Below are positions 1 through 11,004 of a stretch of 64,000 nucleotides of DNA, one piece after another (position 1 is the first letter of the stretch; each line of letters opens with the position of its first letter). The notes beneath the pieces are model-generated. The model was not told where the DNA came from. It made no database searches and saw nothing but the letters and a program-made list of their open reading frames with translations. Source of the DNA: Molanna angustata (taxonomy: Eukaryota; Arthropoda; Insecta; Trichoptera; Molannidae). The translations under genes were made by a program, and so were the position numbers. The stretch is from NCBI GenBank assembly GCA_963576475.1, contig OY754972.1:14863572-14927571 (forward strand). The letters are read 5' to 3'.

Positions 1-264
1 GTTCTTTTTGTCAAAGAGTATACCTCTATATTGCTTATGTATGTATATACATAGGTACCCTCTTCTATTGGTACCCTATATAATATTAATTAAATTACAT
101 TCTTTTACAAATACATCATTAGAGTACGTGTTGTTTGCCTTAAGTACTTACTGTTTATTAAATATTGTTTCACAGTAGATATTATGTATTTTTACTTAAC
201 ATGGTTGAACCACTGCGTTTGACATTGGCAATATGAACGTAAAAAATCAATGGTTTGATGTGAA

Positions 265-775
265 ATATTTTTACTCTCCACTACCCCCGAAGGTGATATA
301 GTGCGGAGTTATGAATTTGAAATTTTTAAGGGTATTCTTTTTATTGCAGATTATTAACTAGTATCATGGTGAGATTGTATTCTGAAAGTTTCATCACAAT
401 GTATCTGTGTGTGTTCTATGTGCTGTGTGCTATGTACGGCGTGTTCATTTTACTTTATTGATTATAGACTAAAGTACTCATTCAATTCTTTTCAAATTTG
501 TATATCTAATACTTGCTTAGACCCCATTAGATTTTGAAACATATCTGATCAGTTTTTCTCAATTTTTTTAACTGTCAAATATTTCAAAGTGACCCCAAGC
601 TTGGGAAACTTAAAATTTTGTATTTTTATTTTTAAATTGCTAAAAAGGCACATTACTTTCATAAAATGGCATTAAAAAATAAGTTTTCATAATAAAATAT
701 TGAAATAAAAAATAAATTAAGAAACTCGTTTCATGAAAATGTTAAAAATTTGGAAACGGAACGACACGCATTATT
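265..775 (-). repeat. R3 interspersed repeat, long copy
   Basis: Read on the minus strand this matches the plus-strand block at 57050-57575 over about 500 bp: a stretch with 'gccattttatgaaag', then 'tttttagcaattt', 'agcttggggtcactttg', 'aaatatttgac', 'cttagcgagta'-like words and a terminal hairpin. Here the hairpin lies at 273-309, with arms like ACTCCGCACTA and TAGTGGAGAGT. No open frame is shared between copies, so this looks like a non-autonomous element. The class is unknown. Confidence 0.7.
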
Positions 776-910
776 AATAAAATAAAATAAAAAGTAGCTG
801 AGAGGCACCGGCTTAGAATAGTGCTTCCACTCTTTTCTATTACTGTTTTCGAGTGTCCCGTAAGAGCCGGGTAATCGAAAATACAACAGGCAACAATAAC
901 ATCTGACATA

Positions 911-1075
911 GTTCAGCAATGAGGTTCACCACCCATGCTGAATGTAGTGCCTTTTTAGGTGAGACGAGACTGGTGTGTGGGTATACACATATGTGTTGTG
1001 CTCCCTTTTATAAGGCAATGCACTCCCGCACACCTTTCGCTGGTTACCCCACATTGTGGGATATGCCGTGATGGT
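911..1075 (-). repeat. R4 interspersed repeat
   Basis: The minus strand reads ATCACGGCATATCCCACA, then 'ggggtaaccagcg', 'ttataaaa', 'gtgtatacccaca', 'cgtctcacctaaaaaggcac' and 'ggtgaacctcattgctga'. The same order recurs on the plus strand at 20636-20755 and 58745-58872, and in part at 22913-22975. The CCCACA/TTGTGGG segment can pair with itself. A short (GAAT)n run abuts it at about 1076-1093. Class unknown. Confidence 0.65.
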
Positions 1076-1093
1076 ATGAATGAATGAATGAAA

Positions 1094-2760
1094 ATGCATC
1101 ATTATTTTGTATTATTATACATTTAAAAAAAACATAGACTATCTTATATAACAAAAATCTATGTGATTTAGCAAAAAAAAATATTTATTACATTTATTTA
1201 TGGCAAATTAACATTTTTTTTTCCATACAAACCAAAAGACATATTAATTCAATGAAAGTTAGATCAGAGAAATCAATAACAGGATTACTTTACAAAAATA
1301 CAAAATTTAGCTATTCATACTAATAAGAAAATCTAAACACTTAAAAATATATACATGCATACATATGTACATACCCATATATACATAGATACATGCACAG
1401 GCGGTTTCTTAGTGTGTGCATAAGTGCACTGCACTGCTTACTAAAATAAAAAAGAAATATCCCTAGAAATTTATCAAAACACTTGTAAACATACATTTCA
1501 ATAATAATATGTATGTAGTAAATTTCCTATAGGTACATGGTGAATGCGCGGTGTAGTCGTGAGTCGTGAGTATACTGTAGTACGAAATATATTTCGCGCA
1601 TGCGCATTAAGGATTATGTGCACTTTCAATAATGCCCGTAAATAAATGTGAGACCTCATACAAATTCTATATTTTGTTCAAAATCGTCGGTGTTATAATG
1701 CCTCATTGGTCTACATATGCGTTAGAAAGAGATGTAATCATTCAGTTGTCGTGCACTGCCCGATCTGCCCCGCACATGCGCATTGAAGACATATTCTGTC
1801 CATAATAAGAGTTACCAAAAACATGCGTAAAAACGACCTTTTAGATTTGATTAGTAAAGATTATTTTACATTTACTGACGTATAATGTTATACAACGTAT
1901 AATGTTATACAAATACAACAACATTCAAGTTTGACTGTTTGACCGGTTGTCCACACAGAACACAAAGTGTCATTCATCGATTTATCTGTTTTTTAAACAA
2001 AACATCTTTCTAGAGTGAATAAAGATATGAAATAATATCGACTGAATTGCGTGTTCTTTATTCTCGTGGTATTTTTTCAACGTCGATGGAGTGATAACAA
2101 TTTAAAAACTATTTGAAATACCTACGATCCAGTCTTATAGTAAATTATCATACAATTATTTGTACAATCTCAATGACAACTGAGGAGTGCCATCGGTGAT
2201 TTTCTACGCATTTTTTCTAATATTTTTGAGGATAATACATTATTATATTCTTATTATAACAGAAGACTGTCTCATTGCTTTATCAATGGTGTCCAAAAAC
2301 AAATCCATATTTAAAACAATCGTGTAATCGAAGTGTTTATACAAATGAAAGTGTCGAAAGTTTTTTTTTTTAATTTGCATCTAGATATACCCAGTGTGAG
2401 TACCTACCTAGCATTTAATGAAACTTTAATTTATAAGAAATATCCATTTTTTATACTAATGTTATTAACAAATGTTTTTATATATTTTTTTATTGTGATG
2501 TATTTGGCCAAACGATATGAAAATCTTAATTAAAATTAACTTATAAAATCTTACTGTAGTAATTTATTTGTAATACAAAAATTTTGAATTTCTCGCTTGT
2601 GTATTTAATTTTTATTAATCCCTTTGTACAAAATATATATGCAAATTTATTACACACTCGTAGGCTTATTGCCATTAGGCAATTCATTCCAATCAACTTA
2701 TAGAGTTATATAAAGGATCGGGTTATATTTCCAGATGAGGTATAGTTTTAATTGTGTTTT
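1094..2760. other. AT-rich intergenic sequence, no gene seen
   Basis: No recognisable coding or mobile sequence. It holds poly-A/T runs, short ATAC/GTAT tracts and an exact 17-bp direct duplication (1878-1911) whose unit ACGTATAATGTTATACA contains the inverted words GTATAA and TTATAC. A 66-codon open frame at 2333-2533 has no recognisable motif and is probably chance. A degraded piece resembling the SINE3 tail may lie at about 2650-2700. Confidence 0.5.
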
Positions 2761-2846
2761 CAGTCTAGCTCTATGAGACGATAAATATCTATCCAGAAAG
2801 TGTCAATTTGTTATTGGGTACGTGTTAAATTAATATTTGAATAAGT
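2761..2846 (+). mobile_element. SINE1 3' fragment
   Basis: This carries the non-tRNA part of SINE1: 'gagacgataaatat', then 'ccagaaagtgtcaa', 'ttgttattgggt' and 'gtgttaaattaatatttga'. The tRNA-like head is missing. Better copies lie at 38530-38735 and 42791-42990. Confidence 0.6.
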
Positions 2847-2960
2847 AAATTTAAATTGCTTGAGAAAAAAAATACAATCGACTATTTTATGATAACATAT
2901 ACTATATACGCATAGATTGGACTTTTTTCCTACTAGTAATCAAATAAATTTGTCAAAAAA

Positions 2961-3045
2961 TAATAAATACTTCCTTGCATCCTGCATAAGTGACGAATTA
3001 AGTGGCATTTGGCAATTCTTCCAACTTAACAGTGTTTAAAACCCA
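2961..3045 (-). mobile_element. SINE3 3' fragment
   Basis: On the minus strand this is the SINE3 tail: 'ttggaagaattgcc', a diverged 'aattcgtcacttatgcagg', 'tgcaaggaag', then a TAT/TTA-rich end. It matches the 3' part of the fuller copy at 55210-55420. Confidence 0.55.
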
Positions 3046-3162
3046 CAGAAGCAAGAATTGCGTAAGAAATATAAAGATGAATGTAGGTACATATTATTAT
3101 GTTTATGTAAATATGCACCGCCTATAATTTCAATCACGAGCCGCCTCTGGATACATGATATT

Positions 3163-3632
3163 CCAACTGTCGACACGTTCAAGATAATTTATTTATCTTA
3201 ATGAATCGTCAGTATTAAGAGAATTTTATGCCAGGTCTATATCTTTCATGTTTTTTTCAACTTTGAAGTCAAAAAACACCAACTTAGAGGCTTAGTGTGT
3301 CTGTGTGTGTCCCTTATATGTATATTTAATGCTTTGTTTGCATATTCATTCAATCGATAAAATAAATAGGTAGGTACATTATTATGATTTTCTTATTGAC
3401 TGTGATGAATATTTTTATTTGTATTGTGTATAATTGTAATTGTAAATGGCCTTCGGCAGTATTATTCGTATGAAAATTAAATAGTTGTAACGTGCTCCAT
3501 AGGAATGGTATTTTCAAAGTTGAAAAAACCATGAAAAATATAGATCTGGCATACATATCTCGCACATCTTGGATTGAAACTTTTATCGGTCTGTTAATAG
3601 AAATAAATTCTCTTGAACAAATCGAAATTTGG
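3163..3632. mobile_element. Two inverted Helentron 5' ends, head to head
   Basis: At 3163 a Helentron-like 5' end starts after a T (CCAACTGTCGAC) and runs rightward with the family words 'caactttgaagtcaaaaaacacc' (shown in part) until about 3300, in the GT tract. From about 3488 to 3632 the same 5' portion appears in the opposite orientation, ending AAATTTGG before an A. Neither has a 3' end. The 190 bp between them is unrelated AT-rich sequence. The pair may be one rearranged inverted derivative or two truncated insertions. Confidence 0.6.
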
Positions 3633-4118
3633 AAAACATTAAATAAAATAATTAATTGTATTTACTTTATGCACAAGGTAAAGTACCTACACTTGCAACG
3701 CCTCTGAGTACGTTTGTTTACATCGGCCAAAATTATTGTCTCGAAGAATAATATTATTTTATTCTTTTACACACCGCGGTCAATTAAATATGACATTTGC
3801 TCTAGTAATGATAAGAGTTATTTTTGCATCACGTAAACGTAATATGAGACAATTTGAATCTGAGATGTTGACTTCCTGTGTATACACGCACGTGTTCATA
3901 GTATAATAAATATTTGTACCTATTTTAAACCGATATGTAAATTTCATTCTTAAAGAAGTACCTACCTAGAAATTACATTTTGGTAACTACACCTATTTAT
4001 TATTATGAATTCATTTAACAATGAAACAAAATTATTTAAATTATAAATTATTTTTATACCATTTTTATAAAATGATGTCATAAAATTCGATCTTTGTATG
4101 TTATTTTAAACCATACTA
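3633..4118. other. AT-rich spacer, nothing recognised
   Basis: No open frame, RNA gene or repeat was recognised between the inverted Helentron ends and the nearly full copy that starts at 4119. Confidence 0.4.
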
Positions 4119-5085
4119 CTAGTTGCATGTAACACATGAGATCCAACTGTTGATAGCGATAGTACCTATGTATAGTTGAAGAATAAGTACCTACCAAACT
4201 ATAAACCCAAAAATCAAAATTATTGAATATTTTAAGATATTTTGTTTTCTATACTACACATGTAGGTATGTATGTCAATATAGGATAGTGTGGAGGTCAG
4301 TCCTTTTTCCTACCCGGAATATGAAACCAGCATGATGGTATGTATGTATGTATGTTTGGAGATTTAAGTATCAAACTATTAAGTCTTCTTACATATTGTG
4401 TATAGGCGACTGCCATACAAATTGTATGAAGCGATGTCGTAAATTTTTATAAAAATTGTTAAAAAAAAATGGAGATGTAATACTACAATGCTAATGAGGT
4501 GTTTCGGCTTTTTGCGATATTTTTAAAAATTATGGAAATATAGGCAGTTAAACACATAAATTTGTCATAAAAAATATATTAAAAAAGAAACTCTGTAATT
4601 TTTTTGAATAACTAAATTTGAGATTTTGTATTTGTCTATATTCATACCAATTTTCAGCGTTCTAGCTTTTATGCTTTCTGAGATATATGGAAAAATAAAG
4701 TGAAAATTCAAAAGTTGATAACTCCTGACTGAAACAAAAATTCAAAATTCTAAGTATAACAGTTTTGTAGGCCTATTACTGTTTATATACTCTGAAATTT
4801 TCGGCTCTGTGAATTGAGCGGATCAAAAGTTAATACGGGGGACGGACACACACACACACACACACACATACACACACAGAGACTCACGAAATGTTCTACT
4901 CCGAATTCTGAGTAAATCCGTCTATGGAACATATATGCTGCGAAGCCTCTATGTTGGTGTTTTTTGACTTCAAAGTTGGAAACACCGTGAAAAATATAGA
5001 CCCTGCATACAATCTCGCGTATCTTGAATTTAAACTGCCTCTTCCTTCAAGAGAATTTCATTCCCTCAAACGAATCGACAGTTGG
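4119..5085 (-). mobile_element. Helentron-like (DINE-1-type) element, copy E
   Basis: A 967-bp copy of the family forming the tandem array at 59-63 kb, read here from its 3' end. It starts CTAGTTG after an A, followed by the small hairpin CATGT-aac-ACATG, then CCAACTGTTGAT (internal inverted repeat), a long AT-rich body, a (CA)n tract at about 4848-4880, the 'actccgaattctgagtaaat' block, and the terminal ATCGACAGTTGG before an A. On the element's own strand it is therefore flanked by T on both sides, starts CCAACTGTCGAT and ends CTAG. The layout of terminal plus subterminal inverted repeat, 3' hairpin, internal microsatellite and no target duplication is that of Helentron-derived DINE-1-like elements. 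It encodes no transposition protein. Confidence 0.75.
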
Positions 5086-5148
5086 ATAAGTCATTTACTG
5101 TCGTTCCAATGCAATTTCTATGAGTAATATGTTAACATATTGAAAAAA

Positions 5149-5343
5149 TGCAAGACCGCAAGAGTCTTGCATTTAAGTCTTGCAAGACTCTTGGTCTTGC
5201 AAGCATGGTCTTGTTCTTGGTCTTGGTCTTGCGTACCTGGTCTTGGTCTTGTTCTTGCAGTGAAGTATGTGGTCTTGGTCTTGGTCTTGGTCTTGCAAAA
5301 AATGCAAGACCAAGACCAAGACTGCAAGACTTGCAAGACTTTT
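5149..5343. repeat. TCTTGG/CCAAGA hexanucleotide repeat with perfect hairpin
   Basis: Made of TCTTGG units in one direction, then CCAAGA units in the other, interspersed with TCTTGCAAGAC palindromes. At 5278-5322, twenty bases (5278-5297) pair perfectly with 5303-5322 across a loop of five A. Several overlapping open frames exist on both strands only because the unit is six bases long, and they are not genes. It begins about 60 bp beyond Helentron copy E. Confidence 0.85.
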
Positions 5344-6570
5344 GCTCATCACTAGATGGACTGCGTCCACGGGGACCTGGACTCTTTGTGCGTTGTCAAT
5401 AAATTGGGGACATGGAGTCGTTGACAGATTAAAATGGCGAAGAGTTTTTTAGAGGCCAACTTTTAAAAACGTTTTTAATTTGTGAAACTATCTTCAATTA
5501 AAATTTTAAATTACGTATAAGGCACATACCTTTTATGGTCATAACAAAGAGATTCTATCATTTTTAACTCCTTATAATATGACAATAATTTCGCCTTGGG
5601 CCTTTTTAACTAAAATATTATACATACTTAGTACCTATCTGTTTGTTTTCAGAGCAGCTACATAAATATTGTTTTATGTGTTGTTTGGTTAAATCTATTT
5701 CAATTCAAACTACCACAAGTATTAAAAGAATCCAGTATTAGGGTAGGGTTCTTGATGTGAGGTGCTTTGTAAAAAAGAACAACAGTATAAATTATACATT
5801 TTATTGCCGTAATAAAAACTTCATATTGTTGTAAGGTTGACATCGAATCGTATAAAAAAGTCCTTAATTATAATTGGATGAAATAAAATTTCGTTTATTT
5901 CTGTTATCATTATAAAATAAAAAGTTCATAATATTATATTTTTTTGCGTGCCTTGCCTATTTATAACGGAAGTTTAATCAATTTCGAGTTTACTAAAGAA
6001 TATTTATGTCTGTGAGTAAGTACATATTACATAATATCCACATGCGTCTCCTAAAATAAGCAAAGGATGAGTTATAAACGAATTGATTGCCTCGATTGAG
6101 GCAATATTCAAACGCTGGTCCATTGGATTGCTAGACTCATCTTCCAGACGTTTCAATCTTCCTAATCCAGTTTAAGCTGATTTCTTGGTTATATTTATGT
6201 AAGTTATTACGCCAGGCATCAGGTGATTTTTGAGTAATCGAGCCATCTTTTCCTACCTATTTTCGTTTTTCTTCATCTTGGATTAGGTCATTTGACCTGT
6301 TTGTGAAGACGGACTATCCTAGCTGTTAAATCTCATACTTTATATTAATTTCGTTTTACATATTTCCATGAATGTTTTTCCATGTCACGTCTATATTTTT
6401 ACACTAACATGATTCACAATATACATATATTTCGACCATTTGCCTTTCAGCAAACTTACTTTTTATCTATGTATCTTGTTTTGATCCCTTTCGGATATAT
6501 TTCTATTTGTTTTTTACTCTCCACACTATGGAATAGTGCAGTCATGATTTCACAATTTTTAAGCGTATTT
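5344..6570. other. Intergenic sequence, no gene seen
   Basis: The first 100 bp ('ggactgcgtccacggggacc', 'ggggacatggagtcgttgac') is less AT-rich than its surroundings but matches nothing else here. The rest is AT-rich. The 73-codon frame at 6382-6603 is hydrophobic by composition and has no recognisable domain. Confidence 0.4.
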
Positions 6571-7410
6571 TTTTACATCAATTTCTCAACGGATATCATG
6601 TAGAGAGTGCACACTGTGCGTTTCGTCGTGATGTGTTTGTATGTATGGCGGACGGCGTTCGGCGTATGGAATTATCTTTTTTGTGTCCTTTCTAAAGCCC
6701 AAACCATAAGTCCGATCGACTTCATATTTACATCATATTTGTAAAGTGCATAGACCTAGAGCTGATTAGTTTTTCATAGTCAACTTTTAATTTCTTCTCT
6801 ATGATTTCATCTTTCCAAATTTTCGGAATGCTCTCACGGTCTGGAAAATCGGGTTTTTGTATACTGTTTAAAATTTCGATACAACAAAAAGACACTCATC
6901 AAAAATGCATTCAAGGATTGTCAAAATTTAAAGAAAACATCTATGGTTTGCCATATCAATGTGAAATAAATTTCATATTTGTATGAAAAATGTATATAAC
7001 AGAAGTAAAATATCTTCGGTGATCAACTTCATATTGATATTGTGTGTGTCTCTATAGACAAGTGTATTTTTTACTTTCCACTTCTATCTTCCTCAAGGGT
7101 TAGGCAGTGAGAACCGAACACCGCATTCTTCTATCTTGACACATACATCGCCTCATCAACATTGACACACTGTCTCATACATGCTCATCTTGCTAGGAAT
7201 GCAATTTTACTTAAAATTCCTCAACACTTATCATGTAGAAAATACATACATACTATGAGTTTTGTGATAATGTTTTTGTGTGTATGGTGTATTGTGAAAA
7301 CTTTTGTCCTCAGGGAATCTTATACTTGTTTAAGAATCTAATGGAAATGTACTTCATAAAAATGCATTTAGAGAATGTCAAAATTTGAAGAAGAAAAAAT
7401 GAACGCATAT
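6571..7410 (+). repeat. Pair of diverged direct repeats
   Basis: Two stretches, about 6575-6970 and 7205-7410, share ordered words: 'tatcatgtaga', a 'gtgatgtgtttgtatgtatggcg'-like segment (shown in part), 'tcaaaaatgcatt' and 'tgtcaaaatttaaagaa'. The second copy is shorter. They look like old paralogous copies of an unidentified repeat. Boundaries are approximate. Confidence 0.45.
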
Positions 7411-9640
7411 TATGGGTGTAGAGAGTTTAGTGTTGGCCACAACCCACTCGTTTTTAATAACCATGTGTTATTTGTGGATACTGTTTAGTTTATCTAATAT
7501 AAATCATCTATTTATTCACGTTTGTAGACGTAGATTTGTATAATTATTATTTTTTAAATAAAAGGGAACTGAACAAATTAAATTTTAACAATAAAATAAA
7601 TTTAAATAGCATAAGTGTTGGAACTTTGTCAGCCCATCTTTGGTTTTATGTTACGTGTAAGTACTCACTGCTGGTAACAAAACAATGAATTATTCCTGTA
7701 TAATGTGGCTCCTGAAAAGGGTTCTGGACATAGAGAATATGTCCACCTTTCCAAATTATTTTAATGTGGTAAGGTACAGTGGCGAGTTCTGAGCGATATT
7801 ATATTCTTGTATCAAGAACGTAAACATTCATACATTACTTAAACATCATAATATGCACGTGCTTAAATTGAGTTTTATGAATGATACCTTCCTTCAAAAT
7901 TATTTTATATCATGTCTACCAAATCACATGTACATTATATTAAAAGTCTAAATCATGAAAAGGAAAGATTGGTAAAAAAATATATCTGTACAACGGGTAT
8001 CCGCTTAAAAAATACTGGAATATTTTCCGTTGATATTCTGAAAGGTATCTGGAATACAGTAAAGAGAATTCTATTCACGTAGTGATTGTATATACTCTTG
8101 ATACAAAGAGTAAATAATTTTTAAAATAAACTTTACATGATATTTGCATATAAAAAGCGTGAAATTGTTGCGATATATTAGGTTTACGTGAGGGTCCTTT
8201 GGTTAAGCGGATCGCGTGAGTGTGATCAAATATTTGGAACTGAAATTCCTTTTGCGTTCACAAAAAGTATATGGAGCAATTATTTTGGAAAAATATAAAA
8301 TAAATGATTATCAAAATCACACAAATATTCTTGACCTCAATAGTGTGTAACAAGAACCTGTTTTTTTACAATTGAAACACCATACACCTACATACCGTAG
8401 AATTTCTATACCTTTCTTCCACATACGTAATGCAAAAGTCTACTTTTGTCATCGTTTATTATTTAATCATTTTTATTCACACCTAAGAAACTAATACTTT
8501 GTTGTATTGGAGGCCAGTTAATTTATAAATTATAAATTTATGTACCTGTTTGAATTTCATTAGATGAGTCAAAAAGAATATGAAATATATAATATCAAGA
8601 AATTGTCTAATCATCTAATTTTTTATCAACGCGAAACTTTTGTGGTATTATTTTTTTTTGTTTAAGGCAATTCACCCTGTAAAGAGTGCTATGTGCCATT
8701 GTGGTATTATTTAAAAAATATTTAAACAAAATGAAAATGCCAACTTATTAATCCCTTTATCCAAGTACCGATAAATTGCCAAGAAAGGCAATTCAATAGA
8801 ATATCTATGTGTTGAGGTTATATTATAGATTATCTAGTGTATGACATTTTGTATTCATTATATTATTATATGTGAACTTACTTATATTGTGTATTTTTGC
8901 AGTTGGTATTATCATCGTAAATTTCATTTTGTGGGTAGGCTTTTTCGTTTCAACATACCAACCTAATAATATTATAACTTATTTCTACGGCGTTATTAGA
9001 AAATAGTGTATAGGGCCGCTCTATTCAGAGCTTTTCGCCGTGGCCTTTAGCGAGTGAATGGAGAACATTGAACAAAGTTTTTGCTTATTAGGAGGCATAT
9101 GAAATTGCTGCTCTTATATCCGCTAAATTGAATATTTCATAAGATGGTTGTTAAAAAAAGTCGAGAAAGTTTACCTATCTTGCTAATTGATCTCAAAAGT
9201 TAATAGCATTCACTAGTCGCGTATTTACGTTGTATTATATATAACCCGAGAATTCGAATTTATTACATCGTTAATTCTTTTTTGATACTCTTTGACATGC
9301 CTATACTGTTAATTTCCTTGACAAGTTTTATGTGAAAAGTTTCGAATTTTTGATCTTGTGATCATTATTTTTATCAGAGTATTTTTTTTTTAATTTATTT
9401 CAAAATCGTTCACTTTGTGTAGTTAATTTTTTTATAATTTTAGACTTCTTAGCAATCAATAATTTTATTTTTAACATCATATTTTTCTTAAAGGTTTATG
9501 TTGAGGATTTCATTTTGTCGGTCTCTTCTTCTTTGATAATGATTTCTATTATACTGACATTCGCTGGCATTAATACATGAACACAGTACCTACATGACAA
9601 AAATATTTCTTTATCGAGCGGCATAATCATTCTTCTTCTT
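7411..9640. other. AT-rich intergenic sequence, no gene seen
   Basis: No open frame of note, no RNA gene and no repeat shared convincingly with the rest of the window. A 20-bp region near 7437 ('ggccacaacccactcg') resembles the reverse of 56915-56935, too short to call. Confidence 0.4.
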
Positions 9641-10085
9641 CTTCTTCCTGGCCTCTTCCCAAATTATCGTCTGTGAAGACTGTTGGGGTCAACTCTTCTC
9701 GTCCTCAGGCTGTACGCTCTTCGATTTTGGGCCGCCTCCGTTATCAATTCTTGTCTTATCAATTGGGAACTCTCCTTTGCACCATCCATGTATTTTTTGG
9801 TCTTCCCCTATTCGTTGGTCTAGGGGTGTCTACGGTCATAGCCTGGTTCACTATGTGATCCTTGGGTCTTTTTAATATGTGACCATACCATCTCAATTGT
9901 CTATATTCTAATTTTTTGCTACTGCCTGTCACAACGAACTTTTTATTTTGTCTTCTAGAGACATTCCCGCTGACCATCTTAGAATACGCATCTCTGTGGT
10001 TTCCAATTGTCTATGGAAGGTGTTGTACATCGTCCAACATTCTGATCCATACAGTAGCGCAGGTCTTATCATTGGTAGTTTGAAA
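9641..10085 (-). pseudogene. RTE-type LINE, C-terminal remnant
   Basis: The minus strand carries, over several frames, the region after the palm of an RTE-like reverse transcriptase: RPALLYGSECW, then TEMRILRWSAGMS, then after a frameshift LRWYGHILKRP and NRGRPKNTWM. The word order YGSECW, RxLRW, LRWYGH, GRP is characteristic of this LINE group's C-terminus. A (GAA)n tail lies at the low-coordinate end (TTC repeats at about 9630-9650), as expected for an RTE 3' end. At least one frameshift and several stops make it dead. A second, shorter copy of the same family is at 27345-27552. Clade assignment is by eye. Confidence 0.75.
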
Positions 10086-10253
10086 TAATGGATCGATACT
10101 CACATGGTTTATATGCTTCTCTAAAAATGAATGTAACAAATCGAAACCTTCAATTGTACGTTCCAATAATACCTACATTATTTACGCTTTAAAAATATTG
10201 TATATTCGGCAATTTTTTTGACATAACTTATACAATTTTATTCCAAGCTAAAC

Positions 10254-10650
10254 GTGAACGTAGGTACTTTTGTAATGAATACATTCAATACTCCGTGCAC
10301 AATCTTCAATATCGCAAGGGAACAAATCCTTTTCGATAAAAATAAAGAAAAATACGATATCATCAAACGGCGTGGACAGAATAAAGAAAGGAAAAATACA
10401 CGGACCTGTCAAATTCCTCGATTTTCCGTCGAGCGGCTCAATAAAAAGAAGAGTGAGAGAAACAATTTAAAAAGAGAAAAACAATTTAAAATCTACAACT
10501 GTCACACATTTCATTTCGTGGTGCCCCCCAAGGTGGGGCGTTGCGACGCCGACGCCCCCTTCCGACCAAACGTCGCGACAATTTCCGAAAACCACACACC
10601 GAGTGTTATATTCGGAAGGGTAATAATGTGTTAGTAGTGGTTTTCTACTC
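10254..10650. other. CpG-containing block with an open frame of unknown meaning
   Basis: A 126-codon open frame runs on the plus strand (10254-10634), starting at GTG rather than ATG and rich in Lys and Arg. The last 150 bp (about 10500-10650) is clearly more GC- and CpG-rich than its surroundings ('ggtggggcgttgcgacgcc'). No domain, signal peptide or membrane segment was recognised, and no second copy exists here. It could be a repeat fragment, a host exon or chance. Confidence 0.25.
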
Positions 10651-11004
10651 ACATAGCGGAATTCTGTTCACTAAAGCTGGCTTCACATATTAAAATGTAT
10701 TTTTGTAAATCCTTTCCAACTATGCCAAATACATTCTGAATGTATTTACAGTGGATGCCTCAGTAATGGAGCGAATTTTGTTTATTAAATTTAAAACAAA
10801 ACAAATACTAAAATAAACTGGTAGAAACTCAATCCTGACATTGAAGAAGGATTAACTAAATATAGCTATGTATAAAGATTTATTTTTCAAGAGAGATATT
10901 CTTTATAAAATTCTTTTTTTCTGTACCATATCAGGTCTTATCGGCGTAAGTGATCACTTTGGGGGAAGCCTCTCTTCTGTGTTGTCTGAAGTAACTCCTT
11001 TATG
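10651..11004. other. AT-rich spacer
   Basis: No feature recognised. The 3' flank of the minus-strand LINE begins to align with other LINE tails only from about 11005 upward. Confidence 0.35.

Noticed and set aside
5118..5452. Five overlapping frames on both strands over the TCTTGG repeat
   Set aside because: A six-base repeat stays open in several phases; no non-repeat coding context exists.
7430..7460. Shared 'gggttgtggc' word with 56915-56935 as a repeat
   Set aside because: The match is only about 20 bp and does not extend on either side.
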